From: JAHRAW01 sp028066695
Lineage (GTDB): Bacteria > Pseudomonadota > Gammaproteobacteria > Arenicellales > Poriferihabitantaceae
Direction of reading: 5' to 3'
Length of the DNA: 64,000 nt
NCBI GenBank assembly: GCA_963457535.1
Contig: OY734803.1
Coordinates: forward strand, 1,736,001 to 1,800,000
The translations under genes and the position numbers were made by a program. Below are positions 17,255 through 25,451 of this stretch, piece by piece. Under the pieces are notes generated by a model, which had not been told where the DNA came from, did not search any database, and was given only the letters and a program-made list of their open reading frames with translations. Numbering within the stretch: the stretch's first letter is position 1; every line of letters begins with the position of its first letter.

Positions 17255-18883
17255 TCATACCACCCCCTCCACCGCAAACGGCAGCGCGGCGAAAGTAATC
17301 CCCATCCGCGACAACTCTTTCTGCCCGACATATTTCGCCGCCGCGAAAACCACCGCCGGTTTTTTCTTTTCGGAAACTTTTTTGGCAATCCGGTCGGCGC
17401 GGTCGCCGTCAAGGGCGGAGTCCGCGCTGCGCAGGAATTCCAAGTCGGGTTCGTAGATTAAGTGCCAGAGGCGCGAGTCGGTTTCATAAAAGAAACCGTC
17501 TTTGCGTTGGCGGATGTTGGCGGGGGAGTCGCCGGTGTTCAGCCAGACGAGGTGGCGCGCCAGGGTTTCATAGTCGGGGAGGTTTTCGCCGGTGAGCATT
17601 TTTTCGGCGTTGATTTCTTCGCCGAGGGTGCAGTAGGCGAAGCGGCCGCCGAGGCCGGTTTTTAGCGCGGGGTCTTTTGCGGCGGGGACGCCTTTGATGA
17701 CGCGGCGGACGCGTTCTGCGGTGATTTTATCGGCGTAGTTTTCGCATTCCACGAGGATGAATTTTCGGTTTCCGCCGTCGGATTTGTTCAGGGCGAGGAC
17801 GGCGTGGGCGGTCGTGGCGGAGCCGGCGAAGGAGTCAAGGATTATTGAATCCTCGTCAGTCACCAACGAAAAAAGACGTTGCAAAAGTGCCGGAGATTTT
17901 GGCGACGAAAAAACACTTCCGCCCATAATGCTCTTGAGAGTTTCGGTGGCAACTTGCGTCGAACCGACAACATCCGTCGTCAAGAGCGAATTTGCAACCA
18001 TTCCGGATTGCACATCGGAAAGGTATTTTTTAAGGCGAGGAACATTTTTTCCGTTCTTTCCAAACCACAAACGCCCTTCTTTATAGAGTTCGAGAAGGCG
18101 GGTTTTCGAGAACTTTGGAAATGTTCCAGTGGGCGGTTTCCACTCAATTCCGTTGGGAAATTTGACGGTGTAATTCATGTCAGAAGTCCCGCTTTTTGCC
18201 TGCAGAGCAACGCTTTGCCACGCGCCGCGGGGATCTTCATCGATATTTTTGTAGCGCGCATTTGCTTCTTCCGTCCGCGGAAGAAGATTAAAACGCTCGC
18301 GAAGTTCACTTTTGCGGTAGCAAAAAATGTATTCGTGGTTGACAGAAGCAAAAGTCGCGTCACTTTGCACGACATTTTTTTTGTTCCACACAAAAGTGCA
18401 AACAAAATTTTCTCCCCCAAAAATCTCATCCATGACCAGACGCAGCCGATGCTGCTCATTGTCATCAATGGACACAAAAATCACGCCGTCTTCGGCGAGC
18501 AGTTCGCGAAGCAGGTGCAGGCGCGGCCACATCATGCACAGCCACTTGTCGTGCCGCTCCAAATCCTCGCCGTCCACCGGGTTTTTTCCCTTTAGCCAGT
18601 CGCGCATTTGCGGGCTGTTGACATTGTCGTTGTAAATCCATTTCTCATTCCCGGTGTTGTAAGGCGGGTCAATGTAAATGCAATGGACGCGCCCGGCATA
18701 GCGCGGAAGCAGCGCTTTTAGCGCGTGCAAATTGTCGCCGTGAATGATCAGGTTTCCATCCAGTTCCGGCGGGGATTTTTGGGGCGGAAAACTTTTTGCG
18801 GGGTGCGCGTCCAGCGCGCGCACCGGCACGGTGAGATGGTGCGCGTAAATGATTTGTTTGCCTTTGAATTCCAGCGTGGGCAT
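17255..18883 (-). CDS. mod: type III restriction-modification methyltransferase (Mod1)
   Basis: 542 aa N6-adenine methyltransferase of the beta class. Catalytic motif IV is IDPPYNTGNE (DPPY at 72-75) and SAM-binding motif I comes later as LDSFAGSATTAHAV (about 350-362), with the target-recognition region in between (about 161-340). The recognition region contains GTSDMNYTVKFPNG and GRLWFGKNGKN segments common in Mod proteins. The ATG at 18883 gives MPTLEFKGKQ. A farther upstream in-frame extension would run into the amidase gene and is rejected. Mod2 (59757-61379) matches it nearly exactly outside the recognition region. First gene of the minus-strand type III operon. Confidence 0.93.
   Translation of the reverse strand: MPTLEFKGKQIIYAHHLTVPVRALDAHPAKSFPPQKSPPELDGNLIIHGDNLHALKALLPRYAGRVHCIYIDPPYNTGNEKWIYNDNVNSPQMRDWLKGKNPVDGEDLERHDKWLCMMWPRLHLLRELLAEDGVIFVSIDDNEQHRLRLVMDEIFGGENFVCTFVWNKKNVVQSDATFASVNHEYIFCYRKSELRERFNLLPRTEEANARYKNIDEDPRGAWQSVALQAKSGTSDMNYTVKFPNGIEWKPPTGTFPKFSKTRLLELYKEGRLWFGKNGKNVPRLKKYLSDVQSGMVANSLLTTDVVGSTQVATETLKSIMGGSVFSSPKSPALLQRLFSLVTDEDSIILDSFAGSATTAHAVLALNKSDGGNRKFILVECENYADKITAERVRRVIKGVPAAKDPALKTGLGGRFAYCTLGEEINAEKMLTGENLPDYETLARHLVWLNTGDSPANIRQRKDGFFYETDSRLWHLIYEPDLEFLRSADSALDGDRADRIAKKVSEKKKPAVVFAAAKYVGQKELSRMGITFAALPFAVEGVV
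17703..17864. repeat. near-identical arm A of mod1 (matches 60205-60366)
   Basis: 162 bp encoding the FAGSATTAH SAM-binding block and following residues. Aligned by eye to 60205-60366 (offset 42502) it shows 4 mismatches. Similarity breaks off sharply at 17864, where the target-recognition region begins, and is weaker toward the gene's 3' end. Confidence 0.9.
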
Positions 18884-18888
18884 CGGTT
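18474..18888. repeat. near-identical arm B of mod1 (matches 60970-61384)
   Basis: 415 bp covering the start codon and the first ~137 codons of mod1, including DPPY. Aligned by eye to 60970-61384 (offset 42496) it shows 5 mismatches. Similarity ends just 5 bp upstream of the start codon on one side and at the edge of the recognition region on the other. Confidence 0.9.
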
Positions 18889-18944
18889 TTGTTCCGGGAA
18901 AATGCGGTGGAAAAAGTTCGCCGGAAAATTCCGGGCGGTTTTTA

Positions 18945-18950
18945 ATGATA
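18945..18950 (-). promoter_or_regulatory. possible extended -10 of the mod1 operon
   Basis: On the minus strand TATCAT is preceded by TGC, an extended -10 (TGnTATNNT), about 62 bp upstream of the mod1 ATG. No convincing -35 is present. The mod2 upstream region has a comparable TGTTATCCT, though the surrounding sequence differs. Confidence 0.3.
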
Positions 18951-18986
18951 GCAGAGTCGGGCGCGCATTTTTGGTAAATTGCGCGA

Positions 18987-20357
18987 ATGCCGGCGCGCCA
19001 TAAAACCGTCCGCGAAATGCTCGGCGCGTTTGCGCGCGGCGAGTTGCGCTGCGAGGAGGCGGCGCGCGATGCGCTGGCCGCGGCGGCGCGGAGCGAGGCG
19101 GTGTTCATTAAGATCAACCACGACATCGCCGAGCAGGCGGCGCGGATTGACCGCGCGCGCGAGTCGGGGGCGGCGCTGCCGGCGCTGGCCGGGCTGCCGG
19201 TTTCTTTGAAGGATTTGTTTAATGTGCAGGGGGAATGCACATTTGCCGGGTCAAAAGTGCTGCGCCACGAGGCGGCGCCGGAAGCGGCCGATGCGGCGGT
19301 GGTCGGGCATTTGCGAAACGCCGGCGCGCTGTTTGTCGGGCGCGCGAACATGAGCGAGTTCGCGTTCAGCGGCATGGGTTTGAATCCGCATTACGGAACG
19401 CCGAAGTGCGTGTGGGACCGCGCGACCGGGCGGTTGCCGGGCGGCTCGTCTTCGGGCACGGCGGTGGGAATTGCCGAGGGCGTGGTGCCGGCCGGGGCCG
19501 GCTCGGATACGGCCGGGTCGTGCCGCGCGCCGGCGGCGTTTAACGGAATTGTCGGGGTGAAGCCGAGTTTCGGGCGGATGTCGTTGCGCGGGGTGTATCC
19601 GCTGTCGCCGACTTCGGATGCGCCGGGTCCGCTGGCGAATGATTTGGACGGGTGTTTTATTTTGGATCATGTGATGACGGGGCGGCTGAAGCACGGCGAG
19701 GAGTTGCCGGAGTTGCGCGCATTAAATGCGAATTCGTTTAAGTTGCTGGCGCCGCAGGCTGAAGTTTGCGAGGGGCTGGATGCGGAAGTGCAAGCCGCGT
19801 TTGCGCGCGCGCTGGAGTGGCTGCAAAACGGCGGGGTGGAGGTGGAGTCGCGCGAGACGCCGGCGCTGGACCGGTGCGTCGGCATGTTTTCCAAGCGCGC
19901 GGTGGCGGTGTTTGAGGCGTGGCAGGCGCATGCGGCGCGGCTGCGCGCGCGCGGCGATGAATACGACCCGTATGTGCGGCGGCGCATTGAGAACGGGCGC
20001 AACTTTGACGCCGAGACGCGGCATGCGATTTACCGCGAGAAGGCGGAAGTCGCGGCCGAGTGCGCGCGGCAAATGCGCGGCGCGGACGCGCTGATGTATC
20101 CGACGGCGATGTGCATTCCGCCGGCGATGCGCGAGGCGGAGGAGTTGGAAAAAATGTCGGCGGTGAATTTCAAATGCCTGCGCAATACTTCCACGGTGAA
20201 TTTTTTTGACGGCTGCGCGGTGAGTCTGCCCTGTCATTTGCCGGGCGAGGCGCCGGTCGGACTGATGCTGGCCGCGGGCAACGGCGCGGACGAGCGGCTC
20301 TACCAAGTGGCGGCGGCGGTGGAGGGGATTTTGGAGGGGGAGCGGGGCGGGAGTTAA
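18987..20357 (+). CDS. amidase-signature family enzyme
   Basis: 456 aa. Contains the Ser-cisSer-Lys triad framework of amidase-signature hydrolases: catalytic Lys in PVSLKDLFN, the glycine/serine-rich GGSSSGTAVGIAEG and the nucleophile region GSDTAGSCRAP. Related to GatA, allophanate hydrolase and aryl-acylamidases. The lack of adjacent gatB/gatC argues for a stand-alone amidase rather than the tRNA amidotransferase subunit. Substrate unknown. Divergent from mod1, with 103 bp between starts. Its last 4 bp overlap tail-to-tail with the NYN gene. Confidence 0.87.
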   Translation: MPARHKTVREMLGAFARGELRCEEAARDALAAAARSEAVFIKINHDIAEQAARIDRARESGAALPALAGLPVSLKDLFNVQGECTFAGSKVLRHEAAPEAADAAVVGHLRNAGALFVGRANMSEFAFSGMGLNPHYGTPKCVWDRATGRLPGGSSSGTAVGIAEGVVPAGAGSDTAGSCRAPAAFNGIVGVKPSFGRMSLRGVYPLSPTSDAPGPLANDLDGCFILDHVMTGRLKHGEELPELRALNANSFKLLAPQAEVCEGLDAEVQAAFARALEWLQNGGVEVESRETPALDRCVGMFSKRAVAVFEAWQAHAARLRARGDEYDPYVRRRIENGRNFDAETRHAIYREKAEVAAECARQMRGADALMYPTAMCIPPAMREAEELEKMSAVNFKCLRNTSTVNFFDGCAVSLPCHLPGEAPVGLMLAAGNGADERLYQVAAAVEGILEGERGGS

Positions 20358-21013
20358 AACCAGTTTCGTTTCAGCGGGATGAAGGCGTTTACCGCGGCGC
20401 CGAGTTGGCGGCCTTCGGCGGCGCTTGCGGCGAAGATTTTTTTGCCGAGGTTGCGCGCTTCCTCCACGGCCGGAACAAAATCGCCGTCGGCCGAGAGCAA
20501 ATAGGCGTCGTCGTATTCGTCGCGGTGCGCCATGCTGACCAGATCCACGGCGATGCGAACATCCACTTGTTTCTCCACGAAATACGGGATGGTTTCCCCG
20601 CACAGCCGGAAAAGGCGCGCGCGGGTTTCTTCGGGGATGGGGGTTTTCGCGCCGGCGAGAATGGCGAGCAATGCGGCGGTCATCGGGTTGCGGCCCGGCG
20701 CCATGCGGTTTTGTTCCACGCGGCCGAGAAAAACCTGCACGCCCTGTTTTTGCAGGCGGCGAATGACTTTTTCCTGCGCCGCGATTTTTTTGCGGGGGGC
20801 CGGCGCCTTGCCGACATAGTAGCGAATTTGCCGCAGTTGCCGGCCGAACAGGAGTTTGCGGGCGAGGCGCGGGTAGTCCAGTTGGTCGCTGTTGATGCCG
20901 ATGCGTTTGAGTCCGTGATACCAGTTGCTGCCGTCTATGTACATGATTGCACGGGGGACGGCGCGGGGGGCGGCGCAGGAGGCGCGCGACGCGCGGGGTC
21001 GTTTTTGGGGCAT
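20354..21013 (-). CDS. NYN-domain (LabA/PIN-like) protein
   Basis: 219 aa. The NYN nuclease-like fold is marked by MYIDGSNWYHGL (about residue 24), the conserved acidic stretch KQVDVRIAVDLVSMA and DDAYLLSADGDFVPAV. These aspartates form the putative metal site of the PIN-like superfamily, so an RNase role is plausible. Two starts are possible: ATG at 21013, adding a basic Arg/Ala-rich leader, or ATG at 20944 directly at MYIDGSN. Neither has a strong Shine-Dalgarno, and the longer is listed. Lies downstream of the tsf terminator on the same strand. Confidence 0.8.
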   Translation of the reverse strand: MPQKRPRASRASCAAPRAVPRAIMYIDGSNWYHGLKRIGINSDQLDYPRLARKLLFGRQLRQIRYYVGKAPAPRKKIAAQEKVIRRLQKQGVQVFLGRVEQNRMAPGRNPMTAALLAILAGAKTPIPEETRARLFRLCGETIPYFVEKQVDVRIAVDLVSMAHRDEYDDAYLLSADGDFVPAVEEARNLGKKIFAASAAEGRQLGAAVNAFIPLKRNWF

Positions 21014-21076
21014 TGGAAAGTCCGTAAAACCTTGGTAAATACAAAGCCCGGAAAAATCCGGGGCGTCCGTATTCCA

Positions 21077-21125
21077 TAAAAAAAGGAAACCCGCGGGGCG
21101 CCGCTACCGGCGAATGCCCGCGGGG
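21077..21125 (-). terminator. rho-independent terminator of rpsB-tsf
   Basis: On the minus strand CCCGCGGG (21117-21124) pairs with CCCGCGGG (21090-21097) around an internal CGCC...GGCG helix, followed within a few bases by a run of seven T (21084-21078). Located about 145 bp after the tsf stop and before the NYN gene. Confidence 0.75.
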
Positions 21126-21268
21126 GGCTGGATTGCGAGTCTAGGGAAGGCGAGGGGGGATGTCAAGGGGTTAAAGGGGTTTTTTTGGATTTTTTTTCAG
21201 GATATTTTTTTGCCTGTTTTGTGGTATTTCCCACTCATCCCTGCGGCATTTTCGCCCCGGGCGCCGCG

Positions 21269-22144
21269 TCAGCCCCCTTTCGCCGCCGCGGCGACTTCGG
21301 CGGCGAAGTTTTCTTCGCGTTTTTCCAGGCCCTCGCCGACTTCAAAACGCGTCATCGCCTCCACTTTCGCCGAGGCCGCGGACAGCAGGTGCGAGACGCT
21401 TTGCTCCGGGTCTTTCACGAAAGGCTGGCCGAGCAGGGTGTTTTCCTTGAGGAATTTTTGCAGGCGGCCGGCGACCATCTTTTTCGCGATTTCGGCCGGC
21501 TTGCCGCTGTCGGCGGCCTGCGCGGCGTAGATCGCCTCCTCTTTGGAAAGCGTGTCGGGCGGCATGTCGTCCGCGCTGATGCAAAGCGGACGGCTCGCGG
21601 CGATGTGCATGGCGACATCGCGGCCGAGCCGCTCGTCGCCGCCGCGCATGCGCACCAGCACGCCGATGCGCGCGCCGTGCAGATAGGTGTGCAGCGCGGC
21701 GCCTTCGGCGCGCAGCACGACAAAGCGGCGCAGACCGATGTTCTCGCCGATGCGCGCGACCAGTTCGCTGCGCGCCTCTTCCAGCGCGCCGCCGCTTGCC
21801 AGCGGAAGTTTCGCGGCGGCGGCGAGGTCGGCCGGCGCATGCGCGAGCACCGCGGCCGCGGCCGCGTCGGCGAATGCGCGGAACGATTCATCCTTGGCGA
21901 CGAAATCGGTTTCGCAGTTGATTTCCACCAGCGCGGCGCCGTTTTCATCGGCGCAGCATGCGACCGCGCCTTCGGCGGCGATGCGCCCGGCTTTTTGCGC
22001 GGCCGCGGCGATGCCTTTTTTGCGCAGGCTTTCTATGGCTGCGTCAATGTCGCCGCCGCTTTCGGCGAGGGCGCGCTTGCAGTCCATCATGCCGGCGCCG
22101 GTGCGCGCGCGGAGTTCTTTGATTTGCGATGCGGATGCGGTCAT
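21269..22144 (-). CDS. tsf: translation elongation factor Ts
   Basis: GDP/GTP exchange factor for EF-Tu. 291 aa. The N-terminal UBA-like module has IKELRARTGAGMMDCKRALAE and the core has the signature NCETDFVAKDESF (near residue 80), which contacts EF-Tu. The dimerisation region and the C-terminal VGEGLEKREENFAAEV are also typical. Preceded by a good Shine-Dalgarno (CGGGAGA) in the 13-bp gap after rpsB, the universal rpsB-tsf operon order. A hairpin/T-run terminator follows. Confidence 0.97.
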   Translation of the reverse strand: MTASASQIKELRARTGAGMMDCKRALAESGGDIDAAIESLRKKGIAAAAQKAGRIAAEGAVACCADENGAALVEINCETDFVAKDESFRAFADAAAAAVLAHAPADLAAAAKLPLASGGALEEARSELVARIGENIGLRRFVVLRAEGAALHTYLHGARIGVLVRMRGGDERLGRDVAMHIAASRPLCISADDMPPDTLSKEEAIYAAQAADSGKPAEIAKKMVAGRLQKFLKENTLLGQPFVKDPEQSVSHLLSAASAKVEAMTRFEVGEGLEKREENFAAEVAAAAKGG

Positions 22145-22157
22145 GGCGATCTCCCGG

Positions 22158-23375
22158 TTATTTGGATTTGGCCGCGGTTTTTTTCGCGGCGGTTTTCTTC
22201 GCGGCCTTTTTCGCGGCGGGTTTTTTCGCGGTCTTTTTTGCCGCGGCTTTTTTGGCCGCGGATTTTTTCGCTGCGGTTTTTTTCTTCGCGACCTTTTTCG
22301 CGGAGGTTTTTTTCTCGGCGGTCTTTTTGATCACGATTTTCTTTTTCGCCGGTTTTTTGCGCACGACCTTTTTCGGCGGCTCGGCTTCGGCCGTTTTCGG
22401 CGCGATTTCCGATTTCTCCTCGGAAACTGCCGGGGCCGCGGCCGGCGCCGGCGGAGCCGGCTCCGCAATTGCCGGGGCCGGCGGAGTTGCCGGAATTGCC
22501 GGAGTTCCCACCGGGGCCGGCGGAGTTTCCGCGGCGATTTTTGCGGGCGCTTCGGTTTTCACCGGCGCGGGCGCGGGCGGCGGAGTGGGCGCGACGGTGC
22601 GCGACGGTTTCACCGCGACGCGCGGCGCGCTTTGCACGACCGCGCTGCCGGACTCGTCCACTTCAATGTATTCGTCTTCGGCCGCCAGCGCCGCCGCTTC
22701 GCGCGCGGCGATGATGCGGTCGGCGGCCGCTTTCAGATACAGCGAAATCGCGCGCGCCGAATCGTCGTTGCCGGGGATGATGTGTTCAATGCCATCGGGC
22801 GCGCTGTTGGTGTCGACCACCGCGACCACCGGAATGCCCAGTTTTTTCGCTTCGGCGACGGCGATGTATTCCTGCTCCACATCAATCACGAACAGCGCGT
22901 CCGGCAGGCCGTCCATGTCCTTGATGCCGGATAGGGTGCGGTCCAGTTTGGCGCGCTCGCGCCCGAGGCTGAGCGCCTCTTTTTTGGAAAGCGCCGCGGT
23001 CTCGCCGGACTCAATGCGCTTTTCCAAAACCTTCAGCCGGTCTATGGATTTGCGCACGGTTTTGTAGTTGGTCAGCATGCCGCCGAGCCAGCGGCGGTCG
23101 ACATACGGCGAGTCGCAGCGCAGCGCGTGTTCGCGCAGTTGCTTTCCGGCCTGCCGCTTGGTGCCGACGAAAAGGATTTTCCCCCTTTGCGCGGCGACGC
23201 CGGCGAGGTAGTCCAGCGCCTCGCGCAGCATCGGCAGGGTCTTTTCCAGGTTGATGATGTGGATCTTGTTGCGCTCGCCGAAAATATACGGCGCCATCTT
23301 CGGCGACCAGTAACGCGTCTGGTGGCCGAAGTGCGCGCCGGCCTGCAGCAACTGGCGCATGGTGATGTCAGTCAT
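22158..23375 (-). CDS. rpsB: 30S ribosomal protein S2 with long Lys/Ala-rich C-terminal extension
   Basis: 405 aa, whereas S2 is normally around 240. Residues 1 to about 240 are a normal S2 (MTDITMRQLLQAGAHFGHQ, LFVGTKRQA, DRRWLGGMLTN, DALFVIDV, GIPVVAVVDTNS). After this come an acidic EDEYIEVDES stretch, a Pro/Ala linker (about 265-345) and a tail of KKTAAKK/KKAAAKK-type repeats to the end, resembling histone-H1-like or AlgP-like DNA- or RNA-binding tails. The frame is uninterrupted and tsf follows normally, so the extension belongs to the gene. Start ATG at 23375. Confidence 0.95.
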   Translation of the reverse strand: MTDITMRQLLQAGAHFGHQTRYWSPKMAPYIFGERNKIHIINLEKTLPMLREALDYLAGVAAQRGKILFVGTKRQAGKQLREHALRCDSPYVDRRWLGGMLTNYKTVRKSIDRLKVLEKRIESGETAALSKKEALSLGRERAKLDRTLSGIKDMDGLPDALFVIDVEQEYIAVAEAKKLGIPVVAVVDTNSAPDGIEHIIPGNDDSARAISLYLKAAADRIIAAREAAALAAEDEYIEVDESGSAVVQSAPRVAVKPSRTVAPTPPPAPAPVKTEAPAKIAAETPPAPVGTPAIPATPPAPAIAEPAPPAPAAAPAVSEEKSEIAPKTAEAEPPKKVVRKKPAKKKIVIKKTAEKKTSAKKVAKKKTAAKKSAAKKAAAKKTAKKPAAKKAAKKTAAKKTAAKSK

Positions 23376-23539
23376 GTTTTCTCGCTTGGTTAAGGGTTGG
23401 GCCTCCACGGTTACTGCCGGCCGACCGCGCCCGGAAACTCCGGTTTCGCGGCACCCGGGCCGGCATACTCGCCGTGTGCGGATTTTGCCGGCGGCGGCGA
23501 ATCCGGTAAACCGGGCGCGCCGCCGCATTCGGCGCGCGC

Positions 23540-23568
23540 ATTCTACCCAAAAAACGCTTGCAGAACAA
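23540..23568 (-). promoter_or_regulatory. rpsB: rpsB-tsf promoter
   Basis: On the minus strand TTGTTC (23568-23563) and TAGAAT (23545-23540) are separated by exactly 17 bp, a good sigma-70 promoter. The leader to the rpsB start is about 155 nt and GC-rich with several possible hairpins. This would suit S2-mediated feedback control as known for rpsB leaders; that role is inference. Confidence 0.65.
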
Positions 23569-23586
23569 ACTTTTTTTTGGGAATAT
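23558..23586 (+). promoter_or_regulatory. map: map promoter, overlapping the rpsB promoter
   Basis: TTGCAG (23558-23563) and GAATAT (23581-23586) with 17-bp spacing, ending about 15 bp before the map ATG. It shares bases with the divergent rpsB -35, so the two promoters could compete. Confidence 0.45.
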
Positions 23587-23601
23587 GCGCGGGGGGAGGA
23601 A

Positions 23602-24372
23602 ATGGGCGTATCGCGAAAAACCGAAGAAGAGGCGGCGAAAATGCGCGTCGCCGGGCGGCTTGCCGCCGAGGTGCTGGACATGATCGGCGCGCATGTCGCG
23701 CCCGGCGTCACCACCGACGAACTCAACGGCATCTGCCACGCGCACATCGTGGAGGCGCAGGACGCGGTGCCGGCGCCGCTGAATTACCGCGGCTTTCCCA
23801 AGTCCATTTGCACCTCGGTCAACCATGTCGTCTGCCACGGCATTCCGTCGGAGCGCAAACTGAAGGACGGCGACATCATTAATATAGACATCACCGTCAT
23901 CAAGGACGGCTTTCATGGCGACACCAGCCGCATGTTTTTCGCCGGGAAACCGTCGGTGCGCGCGCGCCGCCTGTGCCAAATCAGCCGCGAATGCATGCTG
24001 CTCGGCATTGAGCAGGTGAAACCGGGCGCGCGGCTCGGCGACATCGGGCATGTCATCCAGCGCCACGCCGAGAGCAGCGGTTTTTCGGTGGTGCGCGAAT
24101 ACTGCGGGCACGGAATCGGGCGCGGCTTTCACGAGGAGCCGCAGGTGCTGCATTACGGCACGCCCGGCACCGGGCTCGCGCTGGAGCCCGGCATGACTTT
24201 CACCATAGAGCCGATGCTGAACGCCGGCAAGCGCGAGACGCGGCTGCTCGCGGACGAGTGGACCGTGGTCACGCGCGACCACAGTTTGTCGGCGCAATGG
24301 GAGCACACCATCTTGGTCACCGAAGACGGGCACGAGATTTTGACGCGCTCCGACCAAGCGGACGCGACTTGA
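23602..24372 (+). CDS. map: methionine aminopeptidase, type I
   Basis: Removes the initiator methionine from new proteins. 256 aa. The five metal ligands are in recognisable motifs: NIDITVIKDGFHGDTS (two Asp), HGIGRGFHEEP (His), TIEPML (Glu) and the C-terminal WEHTILVTEDGHEIL (Glu). The cysteine/His substrate-pocket segment is NHVVCHGIPS. Start at 23602 follows GGGGGAGGAA, a strong Shine-Dalgarno. The divergent map / rpsB-tsf arrangement is widespread in Proteobacteria. Confidence 0.97.
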   Translation: MGVSRKTEEEAAKMRVAGRLAAEVLDMIGAHVAPGVTTDELNGICHAHIVEAQDAVPAPLNYRGFPKSICTSVNHVVCHGIPSERKLKDGDIINIDITVIKDGFHGDTSRMFFAGKPSVRARRLCQISRECMLLGIEQVKPGARLGDIGHVIQRHAESSGFSVVREYCGHGIGRGFHEEPQVLHYGTPGTGLALEPGMTFTIEPMLNAGKRETRLLADEWTVVTRDHSLSAQWEHTILVTEDGHEILTRSDQADAT

Positions 24373-25451
24373 TACCTCCGCGAAGCGGCGGCGGCGCGCG
24401 CGATGAATTGCGCCGCGCTTTTCTCGCCGAACATTGCCGCGGCTGGCGCGAAGTTGGCGAATTGCGCCAGGACGCGTCGGCGCGGCGGTATTTTTGTTTG
24501 CGCCGCGATGATGAGCGCGCGCTTTTGATGGACGCGCCGCCGGGCGAGAATGAAAATGCCGGCGCTTTTGTCGCGGTCACCGGCCATCTGCAGAACATCG
24601 GCGCGCGCGTGCCGGAGGTGTATGCGGCCGACATTAAAAACGGTTTTCTTTTTCTGGAAGACCTCGGCGAGCGGACTTTTTCGCGGCTGCTTAATGATGA
24701 TCATGAAGACGCACCCGGCGAAACCGCGCTCTACCGCCTCGCGGTCGGCGCGCTCACCGACATTCGCGGCCGCGCGCGCGCCGAGGAAATCAATTTGCCG
24801 GCATACGACGCCGAGGCCGCCTGGGACGAGTCGCGGCTTTTTACCGACTGGTATTTGCCGGCGCGCATGCAAAAACCATTTCCAAAAGACGCGGCCGAAT
24901 CGTTTCGGGAAATTTGGCGGGAAATGCTCGGCGCGCTTCCGCCGCTCGCGCCGACTCTGGTGCTGCGCGATTTTCACATTGACAATTTAATTCTCGCCGG
25001 CGGAAAATGCGCGCTGCTGGATTACCAGGACGCGCTCCTCGGTTCGCCGGCCTACGACCTCGCCTCGCTATTGGAAGACGCGCGCCGCGACATCGCGCCG
25101 GAGTTGGCCGATGAAATGATGAACTTGTATTTCGCGCAGAGTCCGGGCGGCGAGGGCGAATCGGAAAGCGCGCGCCGCGACTTTCACCGCCATTACATCG
25201 TCTGGGCGGCGCAGCGGCACTGCAAAGTCGCCGGCATTTTCACGCGGCTGTGGCTGCGCGACGGCAAGGACGCGTATTTGCGCCACCTGCCGCGCGTGCT
25301 GCGCCTGCTGCGGCGGCATCTGCACAAGCCGCCGCTGGCGCCACTGCGCGAATGGCTCGCCCCCCATTTTAGTGCTCATCTCGGCGAAGTCGCGCACGCC
25401 GATTTCGCCGCGACTCGCGAAAACTTGCTGCGCCATTGCGCGGCGCGATAA
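24369..25451 (+). CDS. amgK: AmgK-like sugar kinase (aminoglycoside phosphotransferase family)
   Basis: About 360 aa with the aminoglycoside-phosphotransferase kinase fold: N-lobe SARRYFCLRRDD, catalytic loop LVLRDFHIDNLIL and metal-binding LLDYQDAL. The pattern fits AmgK, which phosphorylates anomeric N-acetylmuramate/N-acetylglucosamine in peptidoglycan recycling. The usual partner murU is not next to it. No ATG fits: the frame offers TTG at 24369 (overlapping the map stop, listed here) or TTG at 24414, so the start is uncertain. The stop overlaps the next ATG (TAATG). Confidence 0.75.
   Translation: MIPPRSGGGARDELRRAFLAEHCRGWREVGELRQDASARRYFCLRRDDERALLMDAPPGENENAGAFVAVTGHLQNIGARVPEVYAADIKNGFLFLEDLGERTFSRLLNDDHEDAPGETALYRLAVGALTDIRGRARAEEINLPAYDAEAAWDESRLFTDWYLPARMQKPFPKDAAESFREIWREMLGALPPLAPTLVLRDFHIDNLILAGGKCALLDYQDALLGSPAYDLASLLEDARRDIAPELADEMMNLYFAQSPGGEGESESARRDFHRHYIVWAAQRHCKVAGIFTRLWLRDGKDAYLRHLPRVLRLLRRHLHKPPLAPLREWLAPHFSAHLGEVAHADFAATRENLLRHCAAR

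Noticed and set aside
18884..19375. N-terminal extension of Mod1 to 706 aa
   Set aside because: It would run through the promoter gap and antisense to the amidase gene; similarity to Mod2 begins at the MPTLEFKG start.
22158..22620. Frameshift or fusion explaining the rpsB tail
   Set aside because: The extension is in the same frame with no break, ends 13 bp before tsf and has consistent low-complexity character, so it is treated as part of S2.
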